Positions 15,794 through 24,897 of a DNA stretch of 64,000 nt are shown piece after piece. The translations under genes were made by a program, and so were the position numbers. The stretch comes from CAMCXT01 sp040403315 (GTDB taxonomy: Bacteria > Bacteroidota > Bacteroidia > M30B66). Location: contig JBBAKX010000006.1 in the NCBI GenBank assembly GCA_040403315.1, forward strand, positions 62,001 to 126,000, in the 5' to 3' direction. Position 1 is the first letter of the stretch, and each line of letters starts with the position of its first letter. Below the pieces are notes generated by a model. It searched no databases. It saw only the letters and a program-made list of their open reading frames with translations, and had not been told where the DNA came from.

Positions 15794-18180
15794 TCTCTCT
15801 CAAAACGCACATTCACTTTCGGTTAAAAATACTCATCGCTTTAAGCTTCTTACTCAATATTCATTCGATCGCCGAGGCGCAAAAAAACCGCACCATTTCG
15901 GGCTATATTAAGGATGAAACTACGGGCGAATACATGATCGGTGCCAATGTGTATGTTCGAGAAACCAAGCAAGGTGTGTCTACCAATGTGTATGGGTTTT
16001 ATTCCCTCACTTTGCCAGAAGGCAAATACACGATTTCGGTTTCTTATATTGGTTTCCAAGAATACGTTCAAGCCATCGACCTCACGGCCGACCAAAGGAT
16101 AAACATCAATTTAACCTCCAAGTCGATTCAAGGAAATGAGATTGAAATCATCGACACCAAACTGGAGAACAATGTAAAAAGTACCGACATGGGTCGTGTA
16201 GAGGTGTCTGTTGAGGAAATGAAAAAACTACCGGCATTTTTCGGTGAGGTTGATTTGGTGAAGATTATTCAGTTGATCCCTGGTGTAAAGAATGCCGGTG
16301 AAGGCAATACTGGCTTATATGTTCGTGGTGGCGGACCAGATCAAAATCTCGTTTTGCTAGATGAAGCTGTTGTTTATAACGCAGCTCACTTGCTAGGATT
16401 TTTCTCGGTGTTTAATTCAGATGCCGTTAAAACTGTTGACCTCCATAAAGGCGGAATGCCCGCGCAATATGGCGGCCGACTAGCATCGGTGCTCGATATT
16501 TCAATGAAAGAAGGAAATTCGAAAAAATTTCAGGTTGACGGTGGATTGGGATTGATTTCATCTCGACTCACCGTTCAAGGTCCGATAAAAAAAGACACAT
16601 CATCGTTCATTGTATCAGGCCGAAGAACCTATGTCGATGTTCTCGTTCAACCTTTTATTAAAGAAACCTCTCCAACCAAAGGTTCGGGATATTATTTCTA
16701 CGATCTCAATACTAAATTGAATTATCGATTGTCCGACAAAGACCGACTGTTTGTTTCGGGTTATTTCGGAAGAGACGTTTTTACATTTAAGAGCAAAGAC
16801 AGCGGGTTTAATATTCGAATCCCTTGGGGAAATGCTACCCTTTCGACCCGTTGGAACCACTTGTTTTCGAATAAACTATTTCTAAATACCTCTTTGATTT
16901 TCTCCGACTATCAATTCGAATCGAATGTGGAGCAAACAGCATTCAAATTTACCGTGTTTTCGGGCGTTAGAGATTACAATGCAAAAACCGATTTTAGTTG
17001 GTATCCAAATTATCGCCACACGGTAAAGTTCGGAGCAAATTATATTTACCATCGATTTACGCCCAACAATGCCAGTGGTGAATTGGTTGGAGAACCATTC
17101 GAATTGGGACCGCCAGAAAGAATTTATGCCCATGAAGGCGCTGTTTACATATCTGATGACTTTGATGTAACAGATAAATTTAGAATTCATGCAGGATTGC
17201 GAGGATCATTCTTTACTCAGGTTGGCCCATTTACACGCTACCTGAAAAACGAATTGGGCATCACTGTAGATTCTATAATTTACAAACAAGGTGATCCAAT
17301 CAAGACCTACCCGAATGTAGAGCCAAGGTTAATGATGCGTTACACGATAAATTCAAAATCATCAATCAAAGCATCTTACACACAAAATTATCAGTACATA
17401 CACATTACTTCATTGGCGAACCAAAGTTTACCTACCGATCTCTGGTTTCCATCAACTGCATTGGTGAAGCCGCAGTTTGGCATTCAATACTCGTTAGGAT
17501 ACTATCGAAACTTCAAAGAAAATAAGTGGGAAGCTTCTGTGGAAACCTACTACAAGGAAATGAGGAACCAAGTCGAATTTCAAGAAGGTTCATTGCCTTC
17601 CAATGGATTGAACGACAATGTCGACAACTTCCTCACATTCGGAACTGGTGAAGCGTACGGTGTTGAATTCTTCCTGAAAAAATCGCTCGGAAAACTGTCG
17701 GGATGGGTTGGCTACACTTTGTCATACACCAACCGAACATTCCCAGAATTGAATGGTGGTAAAACTTATTATGCACGTTACGATCGCAGGCATGATATGT
17801 CGGTGGTTATGACCTACGAACAAAGTAAAAAGTGGACATTTGGCGCTGTATTCGTTTATGCTTCAGGAAGTTTGATGTGGTTGCCGACTAATATCTATTA
17901 TTTCGAAGGTAAACCAGTGCTTCAATATGGCGAGCGAAACAACTACAGAATGCCGCCTTACCACAGGTTAGATTTATCGGCAACCTGGACCGGACCGAAA
18001 GACAGAAAAGTAAGATCGAGCTGGAATTTTTCCATTTACAATGTGTATAGCCGCCTCAATCCATTTTTCATTTACATAGATCCAGAAGGAGATCTCGCGA
18101 GTGGTAACTTTAAAAATACCGCCAAAATGGTTTCCCTTTTCCCGATTATTCCTTCAGTTACCTACAATATGAGCTTCTGA
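15790..18180 (+). CDS. TonB-dependent outer-membrane receptor with carboxypeptidase-regulatory-like domain
   Basis: Outer-membrane transporter of about 796 residues. A signal peptide (ending near AEAQ, residue 30) is followed by a CarboxypepD_reg-like domain (about 35-115: GYIKDETTGEYMIGANVYV), a plug domain (about 140-240: LIPGVKNAGEGNTGLYVRGG; PAQYGGRLASVLDI) and a 22-strand-type barrel ending in an aromatic residue (MSF). No SusD-like partner follows; instead a DUF4249 lipoprotein gene overlaps its stop, a common alternative pairing in Bacteroidota. The substrate cannot be predicted. The start overlaps the CoA-binding gene by 4 bases, so it lacks its own promoter. Confidence 0.95.
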   Translation: MISLKTHIHFRLKILIALSFLLNIHSIAEAQKNRTISGYIKDETTGEYMIGANVYVRETKQGVSTNVYGFYSLTLPEGKYTISVSYIGFQEYVQAIDLTADQRININLTSKSIQGNEIEIIDTKLENNVKSTDMGRVEVSVEEMKKLPAFFGEVDLVKIIQLIPGVKNAGEGNTGLYVRGGGPDQNLVLLDEAVVYNAAHLLGFFSVFNSDAVKTVDLHKGGMPAQYGGRLASVLDISMKEGNSKKFQVDGGLGLISSRLTVQGPIKKDTSSFIVSGRRTYVDVLVQPFIKETSPTKGSGYYFYDLNTKLNYRLSDKDRLFVSGYFGRDVFTFKSKDSGFNIRIPWGNATLSTRWNHLFSNKLFLNTSLIFSDYQFESNVEQTAFKFTVFSGVRDYNAKTDFSWYPNYRHTVKFGANYIYHRFTPNNASGELVGEPFELGPPERIYAHEGAVYISDDFDVTDKFRIHAGLRGSFFTQVGPFTRYLKNELGITVDSIIYKQGDPIKTYPNVEPRLMMRYTINSKSSIKASYTQNYQYIHITSLANQSLPTDLWFPSTALVKPQFGIQYSLGYYRNFKENKWEASVETYYKEMRNQVEFQEGSLPSNGLNDNVDNFLTFGTGEAYGVEFFLKKSLGKLSGWVGYTLSYTNRTFPELNGGKTYYARYDRRHDMSVVMTYEQSKKWTFGAVFVYASGSLMWLPTNIYYFEGKPVLQYGERNNYRMPPYHRLDLSATWTGPKDRKVRSSWNFSIYNVYSRLNPFFIYIDPEGDLASGNFKNTAKMVSLFPIIPSVTYNMSF

Positions 18181-19067
18181 TGAAAACGAAAGCACTTTTA
18201 CTTTTTTCAGGATTGCTCCTATCATTATTGATTGTTTCTTGTGAACGGGAAATTGAAATTGACCTTGGCACAAGCGAAGAAACCATTGTTGTAGAAGGCA
18301 TTATAGAAGCAGGAAGCAATCCTCGCGTTTTGGTTTCGAAGAACCGTGGATTTTTCAATGATTTCCCTTCCGATATAGTTGCGCTGCTAGATACATTTAT
18401 CCTTCAGGATGCAGTAGTAACGGTTAGTGATGGTCAAATCACCTTTCCGTTGACTTTTGTTTTAAATCCATTGGAATATCCGTTTGCCTATTACACGACC
18501 AATGCGTTGGTTGGAGAAGTGGGTAAAACATATTACCTCACCGTACAGGCATTGGGTAAAACAGCAACTGCGAGAACGACTATTCCGCCACCGGTTCCGT
18601 TGGATAGTTTGTATTTCGGGCTCAATGTATTCGACGTGAATGAAGATTCATTAGGATTTCTATACGCTACTTATAAAGATCCCGACACCTTGGGAAATGC
18701 CTACCGACTTTACGCGAAGAAATCATCCGAAATCCAGTACTTCCCAGTAAATGGAGCTATTACGAATGATGATTTTATTAATGGAAGGAATGTTACATTT
18801 TTTTCTGGACAGTCGAACAAGCCTTTTGCCGTGCAAGACACCTTTATTGACCAAGATTTCTTTTACAGATTAGGGGATACTATTCAGATAAAATTCTGCA
18901 GTATAGGTAACCGTGAATTTGAATTCTATAATACTTTTGAAGCCGCATTAGGAACGAATGGAAATCCGTTCGCCTCTCCTATTATCATTAAATCCAACAT
19001 CGAAGGAGGATTAGGTGTTTGGTGCGGACAATCCTATTACTCCGACACATTGATTGCTACACAATAA
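18180..19067 (+). CDS. DUF4249 family lipoprotein
   Basis: A 295-residue lipoprotein: MKTKALLLFSGLLLSLLIVS precedes the lipidated Cys21. The mature part begins with the charged EREIEIDLG and continues as a beta-rich domain (IVVEGIIEAGSNPRVLVSKN; then a TVSDG strand), matching DUF4249. Such proteins are encoded next to TonB-dependent receptors and are presumed to sit on the outer membrane as partner or plug-like components; that role is inference. The start shares one base with the receptor stop (TGATG), indicating translational coupling. Confidence 0.87.
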   Translation: MKTKALLLFSGLLLSLLIVSCEREIEIDLGTSEETIVVEGIIEAGSNPRVLVSKNRGFFNDFPSDIVALLDTFILQDAVVTVSDGQITFPLTFVLNPLEYPFAYYTTNALVGEVGKTYYLTVQALGKTATARTTIPPPVPLDSLYFGLNVFDVNEDSLGFLYATYKDPDTLGNAYRLYAKKSSEIQYFPVNGAITNDDFINGRNVTFFSGQSNKPFAVQDTFIDQDFFYRLGDTIQIKFCSIGNREFEFYNTFEAALGTNGNPFASPIIIKSNIEGGLGVWCGQSYYSDTLIATQ

Positions 19068-19068
19068 C

Positions 19069-20016
19069 ATGGAAAATTCAATTGAAAAAGTTGAGTGTCT
19101 GATCGTAGGATCGGGCCCAGCGGGCTACACTGCCGCGATTTATGCTTCACGTGCAGACTTAAAGCCAATTTTGTATACCGGAATGCAGCCAGGTGGGCAG
19201 CTAACCATCACAACAGAAGTGGATAATTTCCCAGGCTATCCAAACGGAACGCAAGGACCTAAAATGATGGAAGATCTTGATGCGCAAGCCAAGAGATTTG
19301 GAACCGATGTACGTTTCGGAATGGCTACCAAAGTTGATTTTAGTGGCCCAGTGCATAAGGTTTGGATTGATGACACGAAGCTGATTGAAGCCCAAACGGT
19401 AATCATTGCAACTGGAGCTTCGGCAAAGTGGTTAGGACTTGAGAGCGAGCAGCGTTTAAATGGATATGGAGTTTCGGCATGTGCTGTTTGTGATGGTTTC
19501 TTTTTCCGGGGTCAAGATGTTGCCATTGTTGGTGGTGGTGATACTGCAGCAGAAGAAGCGAGCTATTTGGCTAAACTCTGCAAGAAAGTATATATGATTG
19601 TTCGTCGCGACGAATTGCGCGCGTCAAAAGCCATGCAGCACCGCGTATTAAATACACCCAATATCGAAATGGTATTTAACGCAGAAACCCTCGAAATTGA
19701 AGGCGAAACCGGAGTTACTGGCGCGCGATTGAGAAGAGTTACCACAGGTGAAGAATTTAGATTAGACATCACAGGTTTCTTTGTAGCCATTGGACATACG
19801 CCTAACTCATCTATTTTCAAAGATTGGTTAGATATGGACGAAGGTGGGTACATTAAAACGATTCCCGGCACATCGAAAACCAATATTCAAGGAGTATTTG
19901 CTTGTGGCGATATTCAAGACCACATTTATCGTCAAGCAATTACAGCTGCCGGTTCAGGTTGTATGGCAGCGCTTGATGCTGAAAGATACTTGGCTGCAGT
20001 TCACGTTACAGTTTAA
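19069..20016 (+). CDS. trxB: Thioredoxin-disulfide reductase
   Basis: NADPH-dependent flavoprotein that reduces thioredoxin. FAD-binding GSGPAGYTAAIYASRA lies near the N-terminus, the redox pair is in SACAVCDG (about residues 140-145), the NADPH motif is GGGDTAAEEASYL, and the second FAD motif is VFACGDIQD. 315 residues is standard. The ATG at 19069 (MENSIEKVE) begins one base after the DUF4249 stop; a start 15 bases upstream would overlap that gene and adds nothing conserved. A strong terminator follows, so it closes the run begun at 14923. Confidence 0.97.
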   Translation: MENSIEKVECLIVGSGPAGYTAAIYASRADLKPILYTGMQPGGQLTITTEVDNFPGYPNGTQGPKMMEDLDAQAKRFGTDVRFGMATKVDFSGPVHKVWIDDTKLIEAQTVIIATGASAKWLGLESEQRLNGYGVSACAVCDGFFFRGQDVAIVGGGDTAAEEASYLAKLCKKVYMIVRRDELRASKAMQHRVLNTPNIEMVFNAETLEIEGETGVTGARLRRVTTGEEFRLDITGFFVAIGHTPNSSIFKDWLDMDEGGYIKTIPGTSKTNIQGVFACGDIQDHIYRQAITAAGSGCMAALDAERYLAAVHVTV

Positions 20017-20030
20017 GAAACAGAATAGCT

Positions 20031-20073
20031 ATCAGCCTGTTGGAGATGTTTCTCGAGCAGGCTGATTTTTTTT
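20031..20073 (+). terminator. Rho-independent terminator after trxB
   Basis: Nine-bp stem ATCAGCCTG (20031-20039) with CAGGCTGAT (20058-20066), followed by a run of eight T. It lies 14 bases after the trxB stop. Confidence 0.9.
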
Positions 20074-20160
20074 GAGTGTTTTGATAAAAGCGATTTGTTG
20101 TGGAATTGAATAGATAGATTTAATTACTCATACAGACGTTTTGGTGGAGTTACAGAAAAA

Positions 20161-20191
20161 AATAATAGTTCCATTTTTGGGAACTATTATT
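20161..20191 (+). promoter_or_regulatory. Perfect palindrome upstream of higBA (candidate operator)
   Basis: Two perfect 12-bp arms, AATAATAGTTCC (20161-20172) and its inverse (20180-20191), with a 7-base centre, end 11 bases before the TTG start of the toxin gene. HigA-type antitoxins repress their own operon through palindromes in this position, so an operator is the favoured reading. A transcribed hairpin occluding the ribosome site is the alternative. Confidence 0.6.
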
Positions 20192-20202
20192 ATCTTTAAA
20201 TC

Positions 20203-20496
20203 TTGAGAGTAATTTCTAAAAGATCCCTAAGAGAGTTCTGGCTAAAACACAACGACTGTGAACAGAGTCTGAAGTCTTGGTATAAAGAAGCGGAAGAAGC
20301 TACTTGGAATACCCCACATGATATCAAAAAAGACTATCCTTCGTCTAGTATACTCGAAGAAAATATAGTTGTTTTTAATATCAAAGGGAATCACTACAGG
20401 CTTATCGTTAAAATAAATTATGATTTCGGATTGGTATGGATAAGATTTATTGGAACTCACGCGCAATACGACAAAATTAATGCTTCAACAATCTGA
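20203..20496 (+). CDS. higB: HigB family type II toxin (mRNA interferase)
   Basis: A 97-residue RelE-superfamily toxin expected to cleave mRNA on the ribosome. The sequence RVISKRSLREFWLKH at the N-terminus, WNTPHDIKKDYPSSSIL in the middle and HYRLIVKINYDFGLVWIRF near the C-terminus are typical of the HigB family of free-standing toxins. The only start that preserves the conserved N-terminus is TTG at 20203; no ATG or GTG is available nearby. The antitoxin gene follows 4 bases after the stop, in the toxin-first order characteristic of higBA. Confidence 0.9.
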   Translation: MRVISKRSLREFWLKHNDCEQSLKSWYKEAEEATWNTPHDIKKDYPSSSILEENIVVFNIKGNHYRLIVKINYDFGLVWIRFIGTHAQYDKINASTI

Positions 20497-20500
20497 GAAT

Positions 20501-20857
20501 ATGCAAACTAAAGTAATAAAAACCGAGAATCAGTATATAGAAGCTCTAGGACGATTGGAGGTAATCTTTGATTCAAAAAAGAACTCAAAAAACGCTGATG
20601 AACTTGAGCTGCTTTCGTTCTTAATTGAAAAATATGAGAATGAAAAACATGCTATTGACTTTCCTGATCCAATAGAAGCAATAAAATTTAGAATGGAGCA
20701 ATTAGGTTACAAACAAAAAGATCTTGCACAAGCAATTGGTCTAAAGAGTAGAGTAAGCGAAATTCTAAATAGAAAAAGAAAGCTTACAATTGATATGATT
20801 AGAAAACTAAATGCAACATTAGGTATCCCAACCGATGTGCTTATTAAAGAATACTAA
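20501..20857 (+). CDS. higA: HigA family antitoxin with XRE-type helix-turn-helix
   Basis: Antitoxin and likely autorepressor of the higBA pair, 118 residues from the ATG at 20501. The N-terminal half (ENQYIEALGRLEVIFDSKK) is the part usually acting on the toxin; the C-terminal half (about residues 60-115) is an XRE helix-turn-helix: YKQKDLAQAIGLKSRVSEIL followed by NRKRKLTIDMIRKLN. Earlier in-frame ATGs at 20450 and 20480 overlap higB and add non-conserved residues, so the downstream ATG is preferred. The gene is convergent with marC. Confidence 0.9.
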   Translation: MQTKVIKTENQYIEALGRLEVIFDSKKNSKNADELELLSFLIEKYENEKHAIDFPDPIEAIKFRMEQLGYKQKDLAQAIGLKSRVSEILNRKRKLTIDMIRKLNATLGIPTDVLIKEY

Positions 20858-20880
20858 AGTCTAATAGATTTATCGAAGTC

Positions 20881-21462
20881 TTAGAATCCCAAGTTGCTTC
20901 TGAAAATCTTGATCGCTATAGCTAAAAGGATCAATCCAAAGAATTTACGAATTACAAACAGGCCACTTTTACCAAGCTTGCTTTCTAGGAAGCCAATCGA
21001 GCGAAGTACCAAATAAATGGCTAATAGGTTTACTAAAATCCCAAGTAGGATATTGTAAAATCCGTAATTGGCGCGAAGAGACATCACCGTAGTGAGCGTT
21101 CCAGAACCAGCAATGATTGGAAATGCGACAGGCACAAGGCTACCCGAACGCACTTCGGGATCTTGCCGAAAAAGCTCGATTCCCATCACCATCTCCAATC
21201 CCATGATAAAAATTACGATTGAACCAGCAATAGCAAAGGAGTTCACATCAACGCCAAGCAACTGTAAAAACGCAGAACCAAAGATCAAGAATGCGATCAT
21301 CAATGTTCCAGACGCAATTGTAGCTTTTCCTGGGTTTATTTCTCCGATTCGACTCTTGAGCGACACCAAAATAGGAATCGCACCAACAATATCGATGATT
21401 GCAAAAAGTGTAAGCGTAACCGTTAGAGTTTCCTCAAAATTAATAACGAATGGTCCGAACAT
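20881..21462 (-). CDS. MarC family integral membrane protein
   Basis: A 193-residue, six-helix inner-membrane protein of the MarC/NAAT family. Hallmarks are the start FVINFEETLTVTLTLFAIID followed by GAIPI, the repeat-like second half VPVAFPIIAGSGTLTTVMSL, and conserved glycines and prolines in helices 2 and 4. Despite the historical name it is not required for multidrug resistance in E. coli and the physiological role is unknown. It lies 20 bases downstream of the glycosyltransferase gene and may be the tail of the envelope operon that starts at tamB or the GWxTD gene. Confidence 0.92.
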   Translation of the reverse strand: MFGPFVINFEETLTVTLTLFAIIDIVGAIPILVSLKSRIGEINPGKATIASGTLMIAFLIFGSAFLQLLGVDVNSFAIAGSIVIFIMGLEMVMGIELFRQDPEVRSGSLVPVAFPIIAGSGTLTTVMSLRANYGFYNILLGILVNLLAIYLVLRSIGFLESKLGKSGLFVIRKFFGLILLAIAIKIFRSNLGF

Positions 21463-21482
21463 GATCTTTGGAAATTATGGAC

Positions 21483-22499
21483 TTAATCGATGCCCAGTTT
21501 GGAAAAGTTACGCCGTTTTCTTACGAAATAATCAATCACAACTGAACCCATGTAAACACCTGTGCTGTTGCGATTTTTCTCGAGTTTTTTCAATGCAATT
21601 CGTTTCTTTCGTATCGATGGCAACATCCTGTAAAAATGCAAGTGCGCTCGAATGATGGCATAGAAATGTGAAATTCCATTGGAGAAAAGAAACTTAAATG
21701 CAGCTACTCCATCCATGATCATCCTAAAAAATAAACTCCTGAATAGGTATTTGCCTTCGATGTTCTTATAGATCAATTCGAGGTTGTTCCTGAAATTGAG
21801 ATATGTTTTTCGCCAATTCGATTTATCGAGAGTTCCACCTCCGATGTGAAAAACCATCGATGCTGGTTCGTACATTACACGGTAACCTTGATTCTTCATT
21901 CGCCAACACAGATCAATCTCTTCCATGTGAGCGAAATAGCTTTCATCGAAGCCATCACAAAGATGAAACACAGATGAGCGAACAAACATGCAAGCACCAG
22001 AAGCCCAAAAAACCTCTCGAGCATCGTTGTATTGACCCAGATCTTCTTCTAGTGATTCAAATATTCTTCCTCGGCAAAATGGAAAACCCAAACGATCGAG
22101 ATAACCACCTGCAGCGCCCGCGTACTCAAAATGCGTTTGTTGGTTGAATGCTCTGATTTTTGGCTGAACGGCTCCAATCATTTGATCAGCATCAAACAAT
22201 TTCTCAATCGGATCAATCCAGTTTGGCGTAACCAAAATGTCTGAATTCAACAGCACATAAAACTCAGCTTCAACTTGACGTAGGGCTTCATTGTAACCAC
22301 CTGTATAACCAGAGTTTGTAGGATTTACAATCACACGAATTTGTGGAAACTCTGCTTTCATCATTTCCACCGATCCATCGGTAGATGCATTGTCGGCAAC
22401 AATAATCTCAGCTTGAGGAGAACACCGAATTACTTCAGGTAAAAACTGCCTGAGTAATTTAATTCCATTCCAATTGAGAATAACAACTGCTGTTCTCAT
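21483..22499 (-). CDS. Family 2 glycosyltransferase
   Basis: GT-A fold glycosyltransferase of 338 residues, rhamnosyltransferase-like. Key motifs are VVILNWNGIKLL at the start, VADNASTDGSVE, the DxD-equivalent LLNSDI, and the downstream acceptor region GFDESYFAHMEEIDLCWRMK. The ATG at 22499 forms a 4-base overlap (ATGA) with the acyltransferase stop and gives the normal N-terminus MRTAVVILNWNG; a longer start at 22520 adds seven residues inside the previous gene. No transmembrane helix is obvious, though the C-terminal 80 residues are basic. A role in surface polysaccharide or lipid decoration is inferred from the neighbours. Confidence 0.93.
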   Translation of the reverse strand: MRTAVVILNWNGIKLLRQFLPEVIRCSPQAEIIVADNASTDGSVEMMKAEFPQIRVIVNPTNSGYTGGYNEALRQVEAEFYVLLNSDILVTPNWIDPIEKLFDADQMIGAVQPKIRAFNQQTHFEYAGAAGGYLDRLGFPFCRGRIFESLEEDLGQYNDAREVFWASGACMFVRSSVFHLCDGFDESYFAHMEEIDLCWRMKNQGYRVMYEPASMVFHIGGGTLDKSNWRKTYLNFRNNLELIYKNIEGKYLFRSLFFRMIMDGVAAFKFLFSNGISHFYAIIRAHLHFYRMLPSIRKKRIALKKLEKNRNSTGVYMGSVVIDYFVRKRRNFSKLGID

Positions 22500-23359
22500 G
22501 CAGGGCGTTTGTGTTTCCAACGTTTATGCGACCAAAGCCACCATGAAGGATGAATAAGAATCTCCTCGGTTAGCAGCTGAAGATGCTTTTCGGTGATAGC
22601 AAAGTTAGGCTCATTGAATGGGTCGAGCGAAACTTCCTTCACAGTAATTGCATATTCACCTCTTCGTTGACGTGTCATCGCCAAAAATACAACAACATGT
22701 TCAGTAGATTTTGCTATTTTTTCTGGACCCATAAAAACGGGTGTATCTTGGTGCATAAAGGTAGTCCAATATGCATTTTCAGGATGTGGAGCTTGATCGG
22801 CAACAAGCAAGGTAATTGTTGGAACATCCGACGATTTAACCGCCCGATAAATTTGGTTCATCGGAATTAATTTGGAGCCATGTAAGCTCCTAATTTTCAG
22901 CATTACACGATCTATCAACTTGTTGCTTAAAGGTTTGTATGCAACAAGTGCTTGGTAAGGACTCAGCAATTGCAAGGCTGTTCCCAGCCATTCCCAATTG
23001 CCATAATGCCCGCCAACAGCAATTACTCCCCTGCCCTGCTGGTGAAGTTTTTCGAGATATTCAGGATTCGTTACTGTAACCCGCTTGGGCAGCAAGTTCT
23101 TATTCAGCGCCAATAATTTGAACGATTCTACCATCACATCCACGAAGTGCATATAGAAAAGTCGGGTTTGCTTTTTGATCCACTTATCGTTTTTATCGGG
23201 AAATGAAAGCCTCAAATTTTTTTCTACAACATCACGACGGTATCGAAAAACCACACCTGTAAGCCACGACAGCGCAGTTGAAATTCTATATAATATGAAA
23301 AGCGGCAGTGATGCAACCAAGAATCCTGCACTTCTTAGCAAGAAATAGAGGACTTTCAC
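22496..23359 (-). CDS. Lysophospholipid/lipid A acyltransferase (LpxL/HtrB family)
   Basis: Inner-membrane acyltransferase of 287 residues with an N-terminal hydrophobic segment (LRSAGFLVASLPLFILYRIS). The catalytic HX4E motif is present as HYGNWEW, and the typical LVADQAPHPENAY and VFMGPEKIAKST segments follow. Family members add secondary acyl chains to lipid A or make related acyl lipids; which applies here is undecided. It overlaps both the GWxTD gene (4 bases) and the glycosyltransferase gene (4 bases), a sign of coupled translation. Confidence 0.92.
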   Translation of the reverse strand: MKVLYFLLRSAGFLVASLPLFILYRISTALSWLTGVVFRYRRDVVEKNLRLSFPDKNDKWIKKQTRLFYMHFVDVMVESFKLLALNKNLLPKRVTVTNPEYLEKLHQQGRGVIAVGGHYGNWEWLGTALQLLSPYQALVAYKPLSNKLIDRVMLKIRSLHGSKLIPMNQIYRAVKSSDVPTITLLVADQAPHPENAYWTTFMHQDTPVFMGPEKIAKSTEHVVVFLAMTRQRRGEYAITVKEVSLDPFNEPNFAITEKHLQLLTEEILIHPSWWLWSHKRWKHKRPA

Positions 23360-24834
23360 CGGGGCGTTTGGAAGTTTTGTTTTAATTGAGAACCAAAATG
23401 CGAATCGGTTTCGGTTTGATCGATATCGTTCGTTTGCGTGTCACGTTTCAGGATCTGAAACATCCACTGGTCGTTGTAGTGCTCTCCTAGTGCGTCGGAG
23501 TGGAGCAATACAAAATCGTTGGTTACTAAATCCTGATTGCAGAAAACGAAGCGGCGGTTACTTTGGTTGTTTATTTTATAATACTGCCAAATTTCGTATG
23601 GATAAGCTGAAGGTTCACGAAGACTTTCTTGGCGATTATCGGGTGGGCCATATTGCAAGTAAACCCTTCCACGATCGCTATTGTATCCACGTTTAATTGC
23701 AGTTGCGAAATTTGCTTCAACCTTTCGTACTTCTTTGTAGTAATCGTTCCAAGCTTTTGCAGGGTCTTGTGGATTTTTGTTTTTCCAAAATCCCAAGAAG
23801 AATTGCTGCATATACTTCATGTTCTTCTCCTTAACGAGGTTTTCGGCATATTGTCGCTCCCGTATTGATGAAACTGGCGTCAAACATCGGATGTGTTCTG
23901 CTAAACTATCTGGGTTTTTATAATTCTCCGCAAAACTGCCTTCAGTAACAATTGAAACTATTTTATCTAAGTTTACCGACTGATATGGGTTATAACGGTA
24001 AAAAGAAGATTTCTTTTTTGTAACCAATTGGTTGTCTTTGTTGCGAACCTCTATCACCAAATTGAAATTGCCAGTGTACAATTCCTGAATATTTAGTTCT
24101 GCCATCAAACTATTTACGGATGCAGTATTGAATCGATTAAATCCTGAGAATTGATCTAGCTTTTGGACTTTGTCGATGTCTTCGAGGTAGTAATTAACGA
24201 GATACTTTTGGTTTTCGCCTAAGTTTTCGAGTGCTTTATAGATTTCAGAATAGAAAGTGAGTTTTTCTTCTTCCTGAGGATAAAAATCAGCGATGTGAGG
24301 CACCAAAGCAAAACCACCTTTGTTGAGCGGACCAGGCTTATCGGATTTCGAGGCTGACTCCACCAATTGAATATCAGAAATGCTTATTGAATCGGGTGCA
24401 AACCTCACCAACAAAGGCTCCGATGCTTCTACCTTTTCGTGTGAAGGATTGTTGTTGTCTTTGATACTGACACTGATACTGTAACTTCCGTTTGAAATTG
24501 GAATGCGCTGTTGATCCAAGAAATTGAAGCTAATCTTAGTTGTGTCGTCGGTTTCGGGACTCAAGAGATTGTAACGATCTGCGAATTTGATTTTCTCTCC
24601 TTCGTTTACAGTGAGGATGACTTCAATAGAAGCTTGAAATTTCCCATTTGTATTGCGAGCGTATTTCACGCTGTTTCCTTTCACTAGAAGATAGGATTCT
24701 ACATAGGGAGATTTGCCTGCCATCATAAAATTGGCGTGCGAGAACAATGCTTTAGGTCGAATCGCCTGAGCATCAACAGTTCCTGTTGAAATAAACAGGG
24801 AAAGCAAGAGGAGGTTCAATAGTTTTTGCATCAT
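23356..24834 (-). CDS. GWxTD domain secreted protein
   Basis: A 492-residue exported protein with signal peptide MQKLLNLLLLSLFISTGTVD, long beta-rich middle, and a C-terminal GWxTD-type domain (about residues 330-450). The domain shows FWKNKNPQDPAKAWNDYY, GYNSDRGRVYLQYGPPDNR and YEIWQYYK, all typical. The family is widespread in Bacteroidota and related phyla; its function is not established. Two adjacent ATGs start the frame. It is 63 bases downstream of tamB and overlaps the acyltransferase start by 4 bases, so it belongs to the envelope block. Confidence 0.9.
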   Translation of the reverse strand: MMQKLLNLLLLSLFISTGTVDAQAIRPKALFSHANFMMAGKSPYVESYLLVKGNSVKYARNTNGKFQASIEVILTVNEGEKIKFADRYNLLSPETDDTTKISFNFLDQQRIPISNGSYSISVSIKDNNNPSHEKVEASEPLLVRFAPDSISISDIQLVESASKSDKPGPLNKGGFALVPHIADFYPQEEEKLTFYSEIYKALENLGENQKYLVNYYLEDIDKVQKLDQFSGFNRFNTASVNSLMAELNIQELYTGNFNLVIEVRNKDNQLVTKKKSSFYRYNPYQSVNLDKIVSIVTEGSFAENYKNPDSLAEHIRCLTPVSSIRERQYAENLVKEKNMKYMQQFFLGFWKNKNPQDPAKAWNDYYKEVRKVEANFATAIKRGYNSDRGRVYLQYGPPDNRQESLREPSAYPYEIWQYYKINNQSNRRFVFCNQDLVTNDFVLLHSDALGEHYNDQWMFQILKRDTQTNDIDQTETDSHFGSQLKQNFQTPR

Positions 24835-24897
24835 GACAAAGCTAATCGCTTCCTTCGAAAATTAGTTTAACAAAAAAGGTCGATTATCGGATCTTAG

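Noticed and set aside
20203..20857. Possible larger defence island around the toxin-antitoxin pair
   Set aside because: Both flanks are ordinary genes (trxB, marC); no restriction, nuclease or phage genes are nearby.
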